A DNA stretch of 64,000 bases from Meghimatium bilineatum (lineage: Eukaryota > Mollusca > Gastropoda > Stylommatophora > Philomycidae). The notes beneath the pieces were generated by a model. It did not search any database. It was not told the DNA's origin and was given only the letters and a program-made list of their open reading frames with translations. Position numbers and translations under genes: made by a program. Each line of letters opens with the position of its first letter. The first letter of the stretch is position 1. This document shows, in pieces, positions 1 through 10,134 of the stretch. The stretch spans positions 11,053,212 through 11,117,211 of the forward strand of contig CM067311.1 of the NCBI GenBank assembly GCA_034231615.1. Direction: 5' to 3'.

Positions 1-59
1 CCTACCAACTTCATTTTCTTTTGATTATAAAGAAAATATTATGAGTATACTCAACAGAG

Positions 60-443
60 AGGTTGTAAGCTAGTAAACAGAGTGTCTACTTTCATAGGCA
101 ACAACAGACCATCATTTTTCGACTTAGAAAGGCTTCTGCACGACTCCAGGGCCACCTGTACCGGATCAGGGTAGCCCATACAAATGAATGTCCATGCCGA
201 GCAGGCATACAGATCCCTGAACACATACTCAAAGATTGTCCAGGACACAAAGAACTGCAAGGCAAGACATAGCCACACTAGACTGAACTGAGGCAAAAAC
301 TTTAGGGCAGCCGCTATGACCTGGAGAAGACGGAGCTTCGTCCTGGCCACTGGCCTGAAGATCTAACAAAAACTTTGGAACAGCCGCTATGACCTGGAGA
401 AGATGGAGCTTCATCCTGGCCACTGGCCTGAAGACCTAACACA
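60..443 (+). pseudogene. LINE C-terminal remnant (CCHC region after RNase H)
   Basis: Plus-strand translation with frame breaks gives a C-x-C-x8-H-x4-C motif (HTNECPCRAGIQIPEHILKDC region, about 160-235) and then a tail ending in LATGLKI and a stop. This is the layout of the extreme C-terminus of RNase H-bearing non-LTR retrotransposon polyproteins. Stops and a frameshift lie between the CCHC motif and the tail, so it is dead. No upstream reverse transcriptase is present in the window. Recognition is from family memory; a protein search would settle the clade. Confidence 0.6.
298..443 (+). repeat. 73-bp tandem duplication of LINE tail
   Basis: Two copies start at 298 and 371 (period 73). Each carries the last codons and stop of the LINE remnant (AAMTWRR..LATGLK). 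They differ by a few substitutions. Confidence 0.8.
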
Positions 444-703
444 ATCAAAAGAATCCCGAATACAGAAACATGGTCTGCTGAAATGTCGATGTGTCAGGAG
501 TCAAGTTAACTATGTGATCATTGATGCCAACAAATAGAAGTTCTAAATTTTGAAAACTGATTTTGTTGGGTTCTGCTAACATCCTCCACCCCACGCAATC
601 ATCTTTGTTGTCTGATTCTACAAACTCACTCCCTATACACAATCATTTCTTTTTTGATTCCACTAACCCACTGCATATACACGATCATCTATAATATTAA
701 GTT

Positions 704-982
704 CGCCCGTGTGTTGCCGGGCCAGAAAGGGGAGCAAAGAATAACAACACTGTTTACCTTTCATGCATGTTGTAAAAGGTGACTAAGGAGGTTATGGGAT
801 GGAGTTGGCTGTCCCATCCCATATAGGGTCAGTGACCTAAAGCCATGCTAAAGTCGAATGTGTCAGGCTGAAAGGCGCAGATATCGCAGCAATGCTGTAA
901 ACCATGGCACAACGCATTCCATTCTCCGGACTACATCCTGCTAATCTGCAGGAGCTTGAGAACGAACGCAGAAGAAAAAAAG
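704..982 (+). mobile_element. Family A SINE-like element, full length
   Basis: This 279-bp element begins near the GTGTTGCCGGGCCAG block and ends in a GAAGAAAAAAAG tail. The perfect 11-bp direct repeat AATATTAAGTT lies on both sides (693-703 and 983-993), as expected of a target-site duplication. Internal blocks recurring in the other copies are GGGGAGCAAAGAATA, GGTTATGGGATGGAGTTGGC, GCTGTAAACCATG and ACTACATCCTGCTAATCTGC. I see no convincing pol III A or B box, so the source of the promoter is unknown. It has no coding capacity. Confidence 0.8.
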
Positions 983-1119
983 AATATTAAGTTAACCTCT
1001 GCTTCCATTTAGACATATGACCAACTACAAACAATTCATCTCACCTTCACAGTTATGTCTCCATCTTTGAACTCTGACTCAATCTTGTTTAGCCTGAAAT
1101 TCAAAAAATATTAATATTC

Positions 1120-1253
1120 TTGCTAAAGTCAGATGTGTCAGGACAGAAGTCACAAATATGACATCAAAGCTGTAAACTGCGACACCAATGCACTACATTC
1201 TCCAGACTACATTCTGCTTACATGCAGGAGTTTTAAAACAAACGCAGACTTAG
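1120..1253 (+). mobile_element. Family A, 3' part
   Basis: A diverged 3' half of family A: GCTAAAGTCAGATGTGTCAG, GCTGTAAACTGCGACACCA and TCCAGACTACATTCTGCTTA are matched in order. The 5' half is missing. Confidence 0.6.
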
Positions 1254-1392
1254 AAAGAATATAAACAACATAAAAATCAATGTCAGTTTTAGTCTTGTCT
1301 GCATTCTTTCTCAAATTCCTGCTTATATACAGGAGATAGTCCATACAACAGAATATACTATGTCATGATTAAATTGACATTAAGCACATGTG

Positions 1393-1651
1393 TTACTCAA
1401 ACCGAAAGGGGAGCAAAGAATAGCAACACCACGACCCTTGACCCATGCATGTCATAAAAGGCAACTAAGGTTTGGGGAAAGAGTTTCAGTCTCACCTCAT
1501 AGGTTGAATTTACCAAAATATCCATGATGAAATTGGATGTGGCAGACCAAAAGCAGATATTGCAACCAAGCTGTAAAACATGATACAATGCATTCTGCTA
1601 TCCTGACTACATTCTAGTAACCAGGAAACGTTTAAGAATGAAAACAGAAAA
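1393..1651 (+). mobile_element. Family A, diverged copy
   Basis: Almost the full family A block order is present, from AAAGGGGAGCAAAGAATAGC to the terminal GTTTAAGAATGAAAACAG. It is heavily diverged in the middle. No clear target-site duplication was found. Confidence 0.65.
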
Positions 1652-1869
1652 ATTATTCCAATAAATGAAACGATTGCAATGTTTCACATTTAAACTTTAC
1701 CACGAAACCAAAGGCAAACGTTGCCAGCGGTTTTCCTGCGGTAAAAGACCGCCAGACATTTTCAACCAGTTGCTATACTCATTTAGCGACATATAACATG
1801 ATGTTTAATGTTTACATGACCGTTAACAAATGATAGCTAGTGATATTTTTGTTTTCAAAGTAGATATAG

Positions 1870-2860
1870 TAACACAGCATTCATAGACTTAACAAAAGCA
1901 TTTGACATGGTAAGTAGGAAGGGGCTGTGGTAGATGATGTGTATTAGCCCCTACAATACTTAACATCATGTGCTCTGCTATGTTGGATGATGCTTTTAGA
2001 GATCTAAACTTGGGAGTAGACATATATCGCATCCATGGAAAATTATTCAACCTTTGGCGGCTCCGAGAAAAAAACAAAGTCAAATCACACACAATCAGAG
2101 ATCTCTTATTTGCTGATGACTGTGCCCTAAATGCCAACTCTGAGGCTGATCTACAAAGTATTATAGACAGATTCTTCAAATCTTGTACCAACTTTGGACT
2201 TTCTATTAACATGGATAAAACATACGCCATGTTACAACTTTGACCAGCACCTGGCAAAAGTTATCACGAGATCTGCATAAAGGTAAATGGTGTAGCCCTG
2301 AAAGTTTTGAATAGATTCACATACCTAGGTAGCACTTTATCACAAAATGCCAATGTTGATGATGAAGTGTATACAATGATTGCCAAGGCAAACATTACTT
2401 TCGGCAGATTGTACGCAAATGTGTGGCATAGAAATGGCATTAACCAACAGATTATGCTGAAAGTTTACAGAGCAGTGGTACTCCCAATGCTGTTATACGC
2501 TAGTGAAACATGGACTCTGTATAGATGTCATGTGAGGAAACGCAATCACTGTCACACAACTTTCTCAGAAAAGTTATGAACATCAGATGGCAAGACAAGA
2601 TTCCGGTTACCACAGTCCTTGTATCTCTAGGATTGACACTATCCTGATGCAGACACAGATTCATTGGGCAGGTCATGTGGTACGTATGCTAATACTTCTC
2701 TATTAGCATCTGATACTTCTCTATGGTCAGCTGGAGAAGGGTACATGATCTCAAGGTAGCCTGTCAAAAAGGGTGCATCATCTTGTGAAAATAGGAGAAA
2801 TGCAGCAGCTCACAGCGGAGAGTAGCTAGAAAGTCACGGACAGACCAAAAATCATCTATG
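1870..2860 (+). pseudogene. Non-LTR retrotransposon reverse transcriptase remnant
   Basis: Translation gives AFIDLTKAFDMVSRKGLW (RT motif A with its Asp, about 1880-1935). A deletion to a later palm segment follows, with LLFADDCALNANSE carrying the catalytic FADD motif (about 2105-2150). Next comes the thumb region NRFTYLGSTLSQNANVDDEV and VVLPMLLYASETWTL, then a tail (RWQDKIPVTTVL, YGQLEKG) reaching about 2860. Frames change near 2243, 2560 and 2650 and stops interrupt the tail, so it is inactive. The block between motif A and the FADD segment is largely missing. The clade is not certain. Confidence 0.8.
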
Positions 2861-3006
2861 GTGGTTATTCTATGTCCAAACTGTTCAAGCTCATTTGCGG
2901 CTCGAAAAGGGCTCATTAGCCATCATAGGAGCTCATAGGCAAGGACATATCTCTAACTGAATTTCAGTGGATGTAACAAATAGTCATAATTACTTGTGAT
3001 GGACGA

Positions 3007-3197
3007 ACAACAAAGACGTTATGGGATGGAGTTGGCTGTCTCATCCTAAATAGGATAAAAGCAACCCAGAAGTCATGCTGAAGTTGGATGTTTCAGGCCG
3101 AAAGGTGCAGATATCGTAGCAAAGCTGTAAACCATGACACAATGCACTCTGGTATCCCGACTACATCCCGCTAATTTGCAGAAGTTCAAGAATGAAC
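3007..3197 (+). mobile_element. Family A, 5'-truncated copy
   Basis: It starts at GTTATGGGATGGAGTTGGCT and runs through GCAGATATCGTAGCAAAGCT to the final TTCAAGAATGAAC block. The first 70 or so bases of the full element are absent and the GAA tail is lost. Confidence 0.7.
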
Positions 3198-4071
3198 TGT
3201 GTGCTATTTATAGCACAGTGAAGAATCAAAAGCAACTTTTACGGACTGAATTTTCACTCCCTGCATTGTCCTCCATCAACAGGTTACTTTTTCTCTGTCA
3301 AGGTCTGCCTTCTCATTACCCCATGCTCTGCATTACCTACCATGGGTGATGATGACTTCACAGGTTACTGATGATGGTCAGGCTAATGATGAATAACGTA
3401 GTATTGTTACATGGGTGGTGGCAACATTATTGTCAATTTATATTTATTATTGACTCTTTGCTCTTCTTTTCGTGCTCGCCAAAGTCATTTTATTTGCCTA
3501 CTATAATTTAAATTCATATTTGCAGTTTTTTAAATTATGGGCCTAATTAATTTAATTACTTAGTCGATCTGAATCAATGGGGCATGCATAGCATAGACTA
3601 ACTGCTAACTTGAACGTTAGGCCTCAGTCTTACTATGCCCAACACATGCCTATTTATTTATTACTAGTAGTAGTTTAGTTATCAAGGCCCCTAAGCATGT
3701 TTTGTTATAATTAGAATAATTATTAATTAGTATTATTAATAATAATTATTATAATTAATAAATATAATTATTATTAAATATTTAATAAATCACATCAAAT
3801 GTTATTTTTATGCCAATCTTCACATTTTTATCAGACTTGCCTGCTCATACAATCTGCATCAATAATAACTTCTGTGGCAGAAGACAACCGCACAACCGTT
3901 ATTTTCACAAAGTTGACCCGGGCATGGCGAACGAAGATATGCAATGCAATTTTATTTAGAAACTGCAGAATATCTAACAAACAAATGCAAATGGAATTAT
4001 ACAGAAAGTAGGCAAACTTCGCGCTATTTCAACAACCTGAACTCTTCTTCCTGTCCAAGGTTACCACTCAA
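3198..4071. other. Unassigned, partly AT-rich spacer
   Basis: No gene or repeat family was recognised. A run made almost only of A and T (about 3715-3795) contains repeated AATAATTATTA motifs. Confidence 0.5.
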
Positions 4072-4083
4072 TATTTTAGACAA

Positions 4084-4595
4084 TCTATTATTTTAATTAT
4101 AGATTATTTTATAGATTATTTTAATCTATGAGTATGATTAAGAAGGTACAAGTGGGTCTCGTTCGCGAACAGTGGATTGAGGCCTTGAGAAATGCGAGCT
4201 TGAAAGCGGTTACATTTATTTTCGTGCCGGGACATGTGGGCGTTCGAGGCAATGAAAGAGCGGATCAACTGGCATCGTGTGCGATTGTGGCAAAGGGCGA
4301 TGGGGCAATGGATCGCGCTGACGTTTTGAACTCCTTAAGAGATGTAACACGCGAGAGTGAGACTAATGTGGATGATGATTCCTTTTCAATGGCTAGGATT
4401 AAAGATCAGGGATTGAAATGCGGTGTTGCTAGAGGTGAACATTTTGGAGGGCGCAGAAGAATGATGGTCAACCAGCATAGGACCAGTACTGTCAGCAGAA
4501 GTGTGATGGCGGATACACTCAAGGAGAGATCGGAGCAACTATGGATGTGTCCAGTTTGCAGTGATGATGATCCGACGACTAACTAACTAACTAAC
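4084..4595 (+). mobile_element. 5'-truncated LINE insertion with target-site duplication
   Basis: The perfect 12-bp repeat TATTTTAGACAA occurs at 4072-4083 and 4596-4607, flanking a 512-bp insert. The insert ends in a CTAA tandem tail (4578-4595) directly after the stop codon, a typical LINE 3' end. The first 40 or so bases are an AT-rich filler of repeated TAGATTATTTTA pieces before recognisable coding sequence starts at about 4123. That is consistent with 5' truncation and an imprecise 5' junction. Confidence 0.8.
4128..4586 (+). CDS. LINE RNase H C-terminal fragment, frame intact
   Basis: An uninterrupted 152-codon frame. Residues about 28-50 read FVPGHVGVRGNERADQLAS, the last RNase H segment with the conserved His and the final Asp of NERAD. 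The C-terminal part has a CPVCSDD element close to the stop, as in RNase H-carrying LINE polyproteins. The earlier RNase H catalytic residues and the whole RT and endonuclease are lost by 5' truncation, so it cannot be active. The intact frame suggests a fairly recent insertion. The Met at 4128 is only the first one available, not a native start. Confidence 0.7.
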   Translation: MSMIKKVQVGLVREQWIEALRNASLKAVTFIFVPGHVGVRGNERADQLASCAIVAKGDGAMDRADVLNSLRDVTRESETNVDDDSFSMARIKDQGLKCGVARGEHFGGRRRMMVNQHRTSTVSRSVMADTLKERSEQLWMCPVCSDDDPTTN

Positions 4596-4633
4596 TATTT
4601 TAGACAAGAACTTGTTCAGAAGACAAATCATCA

Positions 4634-4765
4634 TCAGGTGCCTTGCTGCATCAAAGTCGTTGTTGTTTCCTTGTCGTGCCAGGTTGTCAAACTTATAATA
4701 TTTTCTCTGGAGGTGGCTCTGTTGCCTTCAATTTTGTCTGTTGTGACTATGTTCTCTAAACCAGA
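4634..4765 (-). pseudogene. LINE C-terminal tail fragment
   Basis: The minus-strand frame reads SGLENIVTTDKIEGN, then LTTWHDKETTTTL and QQGT followed by a stop. It matches the tail seen at 13,765 and 26,195 in this window (GLENIVTTGKIEG, LTTWHGRETTTSL). Internal codons are deleted relative to those copies. Confidence 0.65.
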
Positions 4766-5110
4766 CAAATACAAATACAAATCCAAAAAGCCCAGAAAAA
4801 ATGTATTTGTTCGTGACCATCGACAATATAAGTCTTTTTTTTTTCTTTTCGTTGTATACCCCTTTGTGCATTGCAGCGTCAGAGGTAGAATAGTTCTCTG
4901 GGGGTGGCTTTTTGTGCGCTTCATATGTTTATTTTCGTTGACTCATTTATTTCTGTAATTCATCGTTTGCATGGTCAGCTCCTAGATTTGTAACCATCAG
5001 TCTTCAATCCTGTATAGTAATTCTTTTCAAGGAAGACTGTCTGATGGTAGTCTGGAAGCATGTAAAAACCACTTAATCTGTTGTCATTTTATATAATAAT
5101 TTCAGGTTGT

Positions 5111-5600
5111 GAAATGATCAGACTAGTTAATTTATTTATTGACTTAGCTGAAATAGAGGATATATCATCCGCCGGAATCTTCTCCTCTTTGATTAGATGT
5201 CTTCATTCTATTGCATTGACAGAGGAGTGCTTGAATGAATGTTTAATTTTTGTTTTTTTGTGATGGCACAGCGGTAATATTGGGTTCTCGTAGAAAAAAA
5301 TGTTATTAAAAGATAAATGTCCATCATTAATTGTTTGACACTGTGCTAAGCATAATCTGGAATTATCTGTCCACGATGCTGGTAAGAATGTTTCTGGAAT
5401 TAATAGATTCAAATAATTTATTGACAAGTGATACGTTTTTATCACGCATCGCCAAAAGAATAATTGCGAACTTTATGTATGTGCCAGCTCACTGGAAGCG
5501 AAGTTGTTGAAAATTCAACGAATATTAAGCATTCGTTGGGTAGAATCCAACTTTCGCTCAGTATCTGCAGTTTAGTAGGATTATAAAGACTACAGTGTAG
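5111..5600 (+). pseudogene. hAT-type transposase remnant (KIAA1586/ZNF862-like)
   Basis: Plus-strand fragments in three frames follow the order of a hAT-like transposase domain. They are LVNLFIDLAEIEDISSAGIF and LIRCLHSIALTEECLNECLI (5120-5255), DGTAVILGSRRK (about 5264-5300, the DGA-type block with its Asp), CPSLIV then HCAKHNLELSVHDAGK (about 5320-5385), and LLKIQRILSIRWVESNFRSV (about 5500-5560). These resemble domesticated or selfish proteins annotated as KIAA1586-like or ZNF862-like. Stops and frameshifts show it is dead. Identification rests on recalled motif order. Confidence 0.65.
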
Positions 5601-5620
5601 GAAAAGTGTAGTGTAGTTTT

Positions 5621-5880
5621 GGTGTAGGAAAACCTGATAGTAGAGTTGGGCCAGGGCTAAATCGTTGCCTCTTTTGTGCCTGAGCTCATCGGGTACGGAA
5701 CCATTTCTTTCTGCAAGTCTACTTCCGGTATAGGAAAACTTGACAGTAGAGTTGGGCCAGGACATCCATCGGTGTCCCTTTCTTGCCTAAGCCCATCGGG
5801 TACGGAACTCTTTCTCTTCGCGAGCATATTTCTGGTTTAGGAAGGCTCGACATTAGAGTTGGGTTAGGTCTTCTTGCTTT
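5621..5880. repeat. 107-bp tandem repeat, about 2.4 diverged copies
   Basis: Units begin at about 5621, 5727 and 5834 with GGTNTAGGAA and share AGAGTTGGGCCAGG and CATCGGGTACGGAAC. Divergence between units is considerable, so the array is old. Confidence 0.75.
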
Positions 5881-5946
5881 TCCGAACGCCAATTCTAACA
5901 TCCATTCAAGAATGGGTCTGGGTCTCCGCCTGTAAGGAGCACAGGT

Positions 5947-5984
5947 AACTACAAGCTCGTCTCGATCTGACGGAGCTTGTAGTT
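5947..5984. other. 12-bp perfect inverted repeat (stem-loop)
   Basis: AACTACAAGCTC at 5947-5958 is the exact reverse complement of GAGCTTGTAGTT at 5973-5984, leaving a 14-base loop. Just after it, a 23-base sequence beginning TTTTCACTTTCTATTTGC is directly repeated at 6001 and 6033. Confidence 0.7.
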
Positions 5985-6261
5985 CCCCTTTCCTAGAAAC
6001 TTTTCACTTTCTATTTGCAGTTCACGCAGTTCTTTTCACTTTCTATTTGCAGTTCGGGCTGGACTGACTAGCTTCACTGTATGTCGACAGTGTCGCTATA
6101 TGTGGTGATGCTGGTGGTGTCGGAGATAGTGTCTGTCTCTTATGCAGTCAAATCTCTTTCCATCTGCTGCCTCCACATTCTCGGACATGATCCCCAAATG
6201 ATTTGGCCAGAATCAGCTCGAGCAGCTGTATTTCTGTTTCCAGGGTGCACCGCGAGGAGGT

Positions 6262-6334
6262 ACATTTGGGGTCTTGGTTATCTGCTAACCCTGGGTCCGC
6301 CTAGTGCAATGCGTTCCCTTTGCACCCCAAATGT
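6262..6334. other. 11-bp inverted repeat
   Basis: ACATTTGGGGT at 6262-6272 is perfectly complementary to ACCCCAAATGT at 6324-6334. No associated gene was found. Confidence 0.5.
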
Positions 6335-6609
6335 CTAGTGAATCCAAGGTGGAGAAAGTGAACAATGTATAACCCAAGTATGTAATTATTGAGCACTCTG
6401 AATATTCTGCAGTTATGTTGAATGGTGTACATGATTTTTGATGTATTTAAGAACAAAACTTGCAAAATGAAATGTCTGAAGAAGGTCATTGGAATCACCA
6501 GACTCAACAAAATGCGCAATGAGAACATCAGAAAGATAATAGATATAACACCATGTATAGAATATATATAGAAACAACAGATAAAATAGTTTGGACAATG
6601 GAGGGAGGG

Positions 6610-7607
6610 GGTTTAAATTTCAGTAATTATTACTAATGCGGACGTTTTTATAAGAATTGTCTATTGTCGTAACGTCCACACTTGCCGCTGAGGGTAGAGG
6701 TTTGTATAGAAGATGTAGTCTGTGTTCCAGAGCCAGGTATGTTGCTATGGTTGTAGTGTAGTCATGTTTATTCAGGATGATCTTGATGTTGTCTATCTTT
6801 TCCTTGGTCTGCCCTTGGCTTTTTATCATTAGTTAAATCTTGTTATACGCTCTAATGGGACCGTTCATCCTCATAAGACGTCCAAACAATTTTATCGGTT
6901 GTTTCTCTATATACTTGATGCACTATGTTATACTTAGTATCCGTCTGATGTTCTAATTGCGCACCTTGTCGAATCTGGTGACTCAAATAGTCTTACTTAG
7001 ACATTTCGCATGTTTCGATCTTTCTCTTATGTGTAGGTGTTAGTTACCAAGTCTGACATTGGTAGCATAGTGTTGGTACAAAGATGCTCTTATTTATGTG
7101 TAGGTGTTAGTTGCCAAGTCTGACATTGGTAACATAGTGTTGGCAGAACGATGCTCTTACTTATGTGTTTCTTTACTTCCGTGTTGTTTTTTGGGTGTTA
7201 TAGCAAAAGTGACATCTGGTATATCCCAATATTTGCCTTTTTTACATCTTGTTTCTATCTCTCAATTGACTCATCCGTCTTCTGTAAAGATACTTCGTAG
7301 GTACTTGAACTCTTTGACTTGTATTATTTTTGTTTTCTCTATTTGAATGTTTAAATGCTCTGTTGATCTCGTTATTTGCACAGTTTCTGCTTTTTGTCTG
7401 TTAATATCGTTATTTGCATAGTTTCTGCCTTTTGTCGGTTGATCCGCATGTTGTATTTATTGCATATTCTTGATAGTGAGTTTGCAGTTTTTCTTCGTCA
7501 TCATACATGATGTTTTTATCGTCAAAGAAAAGCAGTTTATTGAGTTTGTTTTTACGTTGTTCATTATCTGTTGTTTCATAAATCAGAAGTTGTATAAGAA
7601 TACGCAT
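6610..7607 (-). pseudogene. Degenerate LINE reverse transcriptase remnant
   Basis: Read on the minus strand, the order is LLFFDDKNIMYDDEEKLQTH (a decayed ADD-type motif, about 7480-7540), then a region resembling the YLGS-type thumb. FCQHYVTNVRLG or VPTLCYQCQTW (the LPTLLYGCETW block) follows at about 7050-7150. Last is the tail IKLFGRLMRMNGPIR and IDNIKIILNKHDYTTTIATY, ending near LHLLYKPLPSA (6690). Many frameshifts are present. The family differs from the other LINEs here. Confidence 0.6.
7027..7160. repeat. 67-bp tandem duplication within the LINE remnant
   Basis: GTGTAGGTGTTAGTT begins at 7031 and again at 7098. The copies differ at a few positions and duplicate the decayed LPTLLYG-type block. 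Confidence 0.8.
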
Positions 7608-7639
7608 ATAAATTCTACTACATATGACTGTATATAAAA

Positions 7640-8430
7640 ATAAGATGACAGCTATGTTGATGGAAAAGATCTAAAGATAGTAAGAAACATGTATTGGAAA
7701 CAAACAGCTGTGTCGAGTGTTGACGGCAATGTAGGAGAATTTCAAAAGATAGAGATGGGCATCAGACAAGGATGTGTAATGTAACCAGATCTTTTCTTCC
7801 TGTATACAGAGGATATTATATGAAACTTAGAAAACATGCTAGGAATAGCAGCTAGAGGTTACAAAATCTGAATAATCTAACATATGCTGACGATACAGTT
7901 CTGATTGCAGGGGGAGAAAAAGAAATTTGAAGTTTGTTAGACATGGTAGTACAAAAAAGTGAAAACAAAGCTCTCAGTCTAAACAAGAAGAAACTAGAAG
8001 TAATGGCTGTTTCAAGAAATACACACCGCCAGAATACAGCATTACTATCTATGTTATGTTATGTTCCTCCAGGGCCATAGGTGGCGCATAGGGCAGAGAC
8101 CATAGCTTTCCATTTCTGTCTGTGTTGCCAGGTCTTTCAATTGTTGCGTGTTGTTTAGGTTCATTGACATGCCTTCTCTATTAATGGTTCTTCGTAGAGT
8201 TTCTCTAGGTCTCCCTCTTCTTACTCTAGGTGGCACCAAATATAGTGACTGCTGGGGAATTTTTAGGCTGTTCATTCTGAGAACATGGCTGATGTAAGTC
8301 CAACGCCTTTGTCTAATGAAGGAAGATATATACTATCTATGATTCAACATTAAATCATGGGGATAAAGTCAAGTATCTTGGCACCATTTTAACATCAGAT
8401 GGCAGGTGCTCCAATGAGTTACAGTAAGAG
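7640..8430 (+). pseudogene. LINE reverse transcriptase remnant, split by a nested insertion
   Basis: Translation gives KIEMGIRQGCVM (RQGC block, about 7750-7780), LTYADDTVLIAGGEKEI (catalytic YADD, about 7880-7925), and KKKLEVMAVSRN. The reading is then interrupted at 8053 and resumes at 8342 with HGDKVKYLGTILTSDGRCSN, the next block of the same protein. Stops and one frameshift are present outside the insertion as well. It lies head-to-head with the minus-strand remnant at 6610-7607. Confidence 0.8.
8054..8330 (-). mobile_element. 5'-truncated LINE 3' end inserted in an RT pseudogene
   Basis: The 11-bp direct repeat TACTATCTATG occurs at 8043-8053 and 8331-8341 on either side of 277 bp. The insert on the minus strand encodes RQRRWTYISHVLRMNSL, RRGRPRETLRRTINREG and LATQTEMESYGLCPMR before a stop. 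This is the C-terminal tail seen in many invertebrate non-LTR elements. It ends at 8054 with an AACATAACATAA tail. Target duplication, 5' truncation and a short-repeat 3' tail are all consistent with target-primed reverse transcription. Confidence 0.85.
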
Positions 8431-9036
8431 TAACTGTAACAATGAAGCAGTAACCCTATATTTTAAAAATTGTTAGACCAAGGGGATCTCATCCAAATTT
8501 ATCGTTTTTGTATATAGGAAACACTTAATGTGTCAGCCTAAGTGTGAGAGTTTCATAATAATTTTTAAAAATATTTTAGACAGATGCATATAATTTTAAA
8601 AAAAGAACACACTAATTGGTAAATGCAAGTTTAAAGTGAAAGTACATCAGGAATAGATTTCTCAACTTTGTTTTGACACAATAATTAATTAAAACAAATA
8701 TGTTCACAACTGTACATATTATCTCCCCTTCATTGCAAACGTAAAACCACTTTCTATAAAGTGAAAACCACTTTCTATAAAGTGGGAAGTTCTCTGTTTA
8801 CTGTGACTAAATTATATTTTATTAATGAAGCATTATGTTTAGTCAGTGTGACTATCTAAGACACAATAGTCAAGTTTTCTTCTAGTAAACAGAGCCCTAT
8901 TTCTATCTCGTGAACACAGTTCACGAAAGTTAGAGTGCTCTTAAGATGTCAACATTAGGACTAGTAAGAAAAACCAAAACACAAACAATGCGTGGTGTGT
9001 ACTGTGATATGTGGTTTAGATCAGTGAATGTGGTTT
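8431..9036. other. Unassigned spacer with short dyads
   Basis: No gene recognised. CCACTTTCTATAAAGTGG (a 7-bp stem with a 4-base loop) lies at about 8767-8784, and most of it is also repeated just upstream from 8744. CGTGAACACAGTTCACG is a 7-bp-arm palindrome near 8911-8927. A 19-bp direct duplication containing GTGGTTTAGATCAGTG lies around 9010-9045. Confidence 0.5.
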
Positions 9037-9045
9037 AGATCAGTG

Positions 9046-9346
9046 TTGCCAATGTGGTGTGGAAAAAGAAGCAAAGTTAGTGGTACTGTTATTGTTGTCT
9101 ACCATGCACATCGTAAAATGTGACTAAGAAGGTGTTTTTTTTTGGGGGGGGGGGTTGATTTGGCTCTCCTATTCAATAGAGGATCATGCTATCCAGAAAT
9201 CATGCTGAATAGGGTGTGTCAGATCGAAAGGCGCAGATATCGCAACCACGATGTAAATCATGACATACCACATTCCATTCTCCGGATTACATCCTGATAA
9301 CATACAGGAGTTTGAGGACGTACACATAAAAAGATAAAGCAGATAA
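9046..9346 (+). mobile_element. Family A copy with G-run
   Basis: Family A blocks run from TTGCC and GAAGCAAAG to GAGTTTGAGGACGTACAC. AGATCAGTG at 9037-9045 and 9347-9355 may be a 9-bp target duplication, although AGATCAGTG also occurs once more upstream. T9 then G11 at 9135-9154 replaces the usual GGTTATGGG block. Confidence 0.65.
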
Positions 9347-9355
9347 AGATCAGTG

Positions 9356-10134
9356 GTTCTCAAAATGTAATTAGGTCCACGTTTGGGGCTATATATTTGA
9401 AGGGAGGGGGATAATTTCACCCAAAAATGAAACTATGGCGCATATTCTTCCAGATCTGCGGCACAAAAATAAGTTTTTGACTGCTTCTATTATTTTTACA
9501 AAACTGCCCACTATATCACATCACAAGGGAGAAACGATGGCTATCTGAAACAATTCTGGCGGAAAGCTCTACTGCACTAACTACTGCACTGGAGCTTCTA
9601 ACTACAGAACAGTTCTTTGATGGAATCCATATCAGCATCTGACCTGCTGGAAAACGAGGAAGAAGGAGAAAAGAATTATGCGACGCATAAGATATACGAT
9701 AGTAATAATCCTTGAGGAAAGATGACAAGCTTTTTTCTGTGGTCTATTGGAATTAATCTCTAGTGCCGGGAACAACACATCGGCTGGAAATACGAGGGCT
9801 GGGGCAACACAGTGGAATGTAAGGAAAAACGGATTTAGATACAAATGTTGTCAATATGTATACACACGACATACTGGCGAATAGACGCAAAGACATACGA
9901 AGTTTTGAAAAAGAAACCATCATCAGGACAAACTATAGCTGACTAACAATGAATAGAAACACACGTATGACGAAATGGGAGGCAAGGGTTGATGAAAGTG
10001 GGAGAGAAAGAAGCACAAGCACAAGTGATTATTAAGGGAGTGATATTACGGATGATGTGATCAACCCTGGTAACAGGAGATAAAAAAGAAAATTGAGATC
10101 TTGTCAACAAGACATAGATGCTTTCCATCTTAGT
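9356..10134. other. Unassigned spacer
   Basis: No repeat family or coding homology was recognised on either strand. Short open frames here show no conserved motif. Confidence 0.4.

Noticed and set aside
51-423. Minus-strand frames of 99 and 64 codons
   Set aside because: They are antisense shadows of a plus-strand LINE C-terminus and its 73-bp duplication.
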